NCBI GenBank assembly: GCA_965226645.1
Contig: CBDDDL010000001.1
Location: 682,001-746,000, forward strand
DNA length: 64,000 nucleotides
DNA from: Poriferisodalis sp965226645
GTDB taxonomy: Bacteria; Actinomycetota; Acidimicrobiia; Acidimicrobiales; Poriferisodalaceae
Reading direction: 5' to 3'
Shown: in pieces, positions 63,736-64,000 of the stretch
How the letters are laid out: each line of letters opens with the position of its first letter
Numbering within the stretch: position 1 is the first letter of the stretch
The notes under the pieces: model-generated
The model's input: the letters and a program-made list of their open reading frames with translations, nothing else
Database searches by the model: none
Told to the model about the DNA's origin: nothing
Translations under genes and position numbers: made by a program

Positions 63736-64000
63736 TCAAGCCACGCTGAGGCTTCTGCGGATGCGGGGGATCACGTCGTTTGCGAAGCGCTCCAGCGAGG
63801 CGTTCATCACCGACGGTGGGAGCCCGGGCGGGCCGCCCCAGCTGACCAGATCGGTCACGTCGTGGTCACGCATCATGGTGGTCAGCTCGGCCACGCAATG
63901 GTCGGCATCGCCGGCGGTCCACACCAGCGGGTTCAGCGGATCCGGCTGGCGAGGACCGGTCCGGGCCGAACGTTCGGCGGCAGTGGACTTGTGGTCGGCA
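63736..64000 (-). CDS. C-terminal part of a luciferase-like (LLM class) flavin-dependent oxidoreductase
   Basis: 88 codons open to the window edge, ending MNASLERFANDVIPRIRRSL. The pattern TAGDADHCVAELTTMMRDHDVTDLVSW followed by a helix toward the C-terminus is typical of the end of LLM-class proteins. The catalytic domain lies outside the window. Confidence 0.65.
   Translation of the reverse strand, partial: ADHKSTAAERSARTGPRQPDPLNPLVWTAGDADHCVAELTTMMRDHDVTDLVSWGGPPGLPPSVMNASLERFANDVIPRIRRSLSVA

Overview
The window looks like a GC-rich actinobacterial chromosome segment. A DUF222/HNH (13E12-repeat) gene, frequent GTG/TTG starts, ATGA-type gene overlaps, the IS families and the catabolic gene set fit a member of the Acidimicrobiia (Ilumatobacter-like), but this is inferred from style and not from a marker gene. 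I saw no rRNA, tRNA or CRISPR array.

Left part (1-34.8 kb) is an accessory defence and toxin-antitoxin region. From the left edge: a partial DUF4365 protein; a four-gene ubiquitin-like conjugation operon on the minus strand (tandem beta-grasp Ubl, E2-like, JAMM protease, E1-like); a divergent XRE-ImmA/IrrE protease plus PIN-domain pair; and a type I restriction-modification operon hsdM-hsdS-hsdR. hsdS is broken by four IS elements: ISL3 with an 8-bp target duplication, then IS982, IS630 and IS1182 types stacked head to tail at one CTAG. Removing them restores a frame of exactly 1185 nt. HsdR carries an extra C-terminal AlbA_2 domain. Next come a CoiA-like nuclease gene broken by a second ISL3 copy, a four-gene overlapping operon (RHH antitoxin, Fic/Doc, deoxyribosyltransferase-like, ImmA/IrrE), and a two-gene module with a PD-(D/E)XK-like motif lying between two near-identical SRPBCC genes. 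After that are a broken 13E12 gene, a MazEF-type pair, a RelE remnant, an amino-acid ABC transporter pair, a frameshifted HicA-like gene with its partner, and a stand-alone AlbA_2/GHKL/winged-helix regulator with an 11-bp inverted repeat in front of it.

Right part (34.8-64 kb) is metabolic. It holds nagA with a class V aminotransferase, two phytanoyl-CoA dioxygenase-like proteins, an acetoacetate decarboxylase-like protein, a threonine-synthase-like enzyme with an aspartoacylase-like hydrolase, a full dipeptide/oligopeptide ABC transporter operon (substrate-binding protein, two permeases, two ATPases) ending in an SDR, a GSA-type aminotransferase, two MlrC-family metallopeptidases, an SMP-30 lactonase, a UxuA-like protein, an N-acyl-D-amino-acid deacylase, a D-serine-dehydratase-like PLP enzyme and an IclR regulator. 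Together these suggest uptake and breakdown of peptides, D-amino-acid derivatives and amino sugars or uronates.

The right end carries an aldoxime-nitrile pathway: aldoxime dehydratase plus nitrilase, divergent from an AraC regulator. The nitrilase has one in-frame TAA where a sense codon is expected. A 103-bp MITE and a second, frameshifted IS982 copy also sit at CTAG sites, so CTAG is a repeated transposon target across the window.
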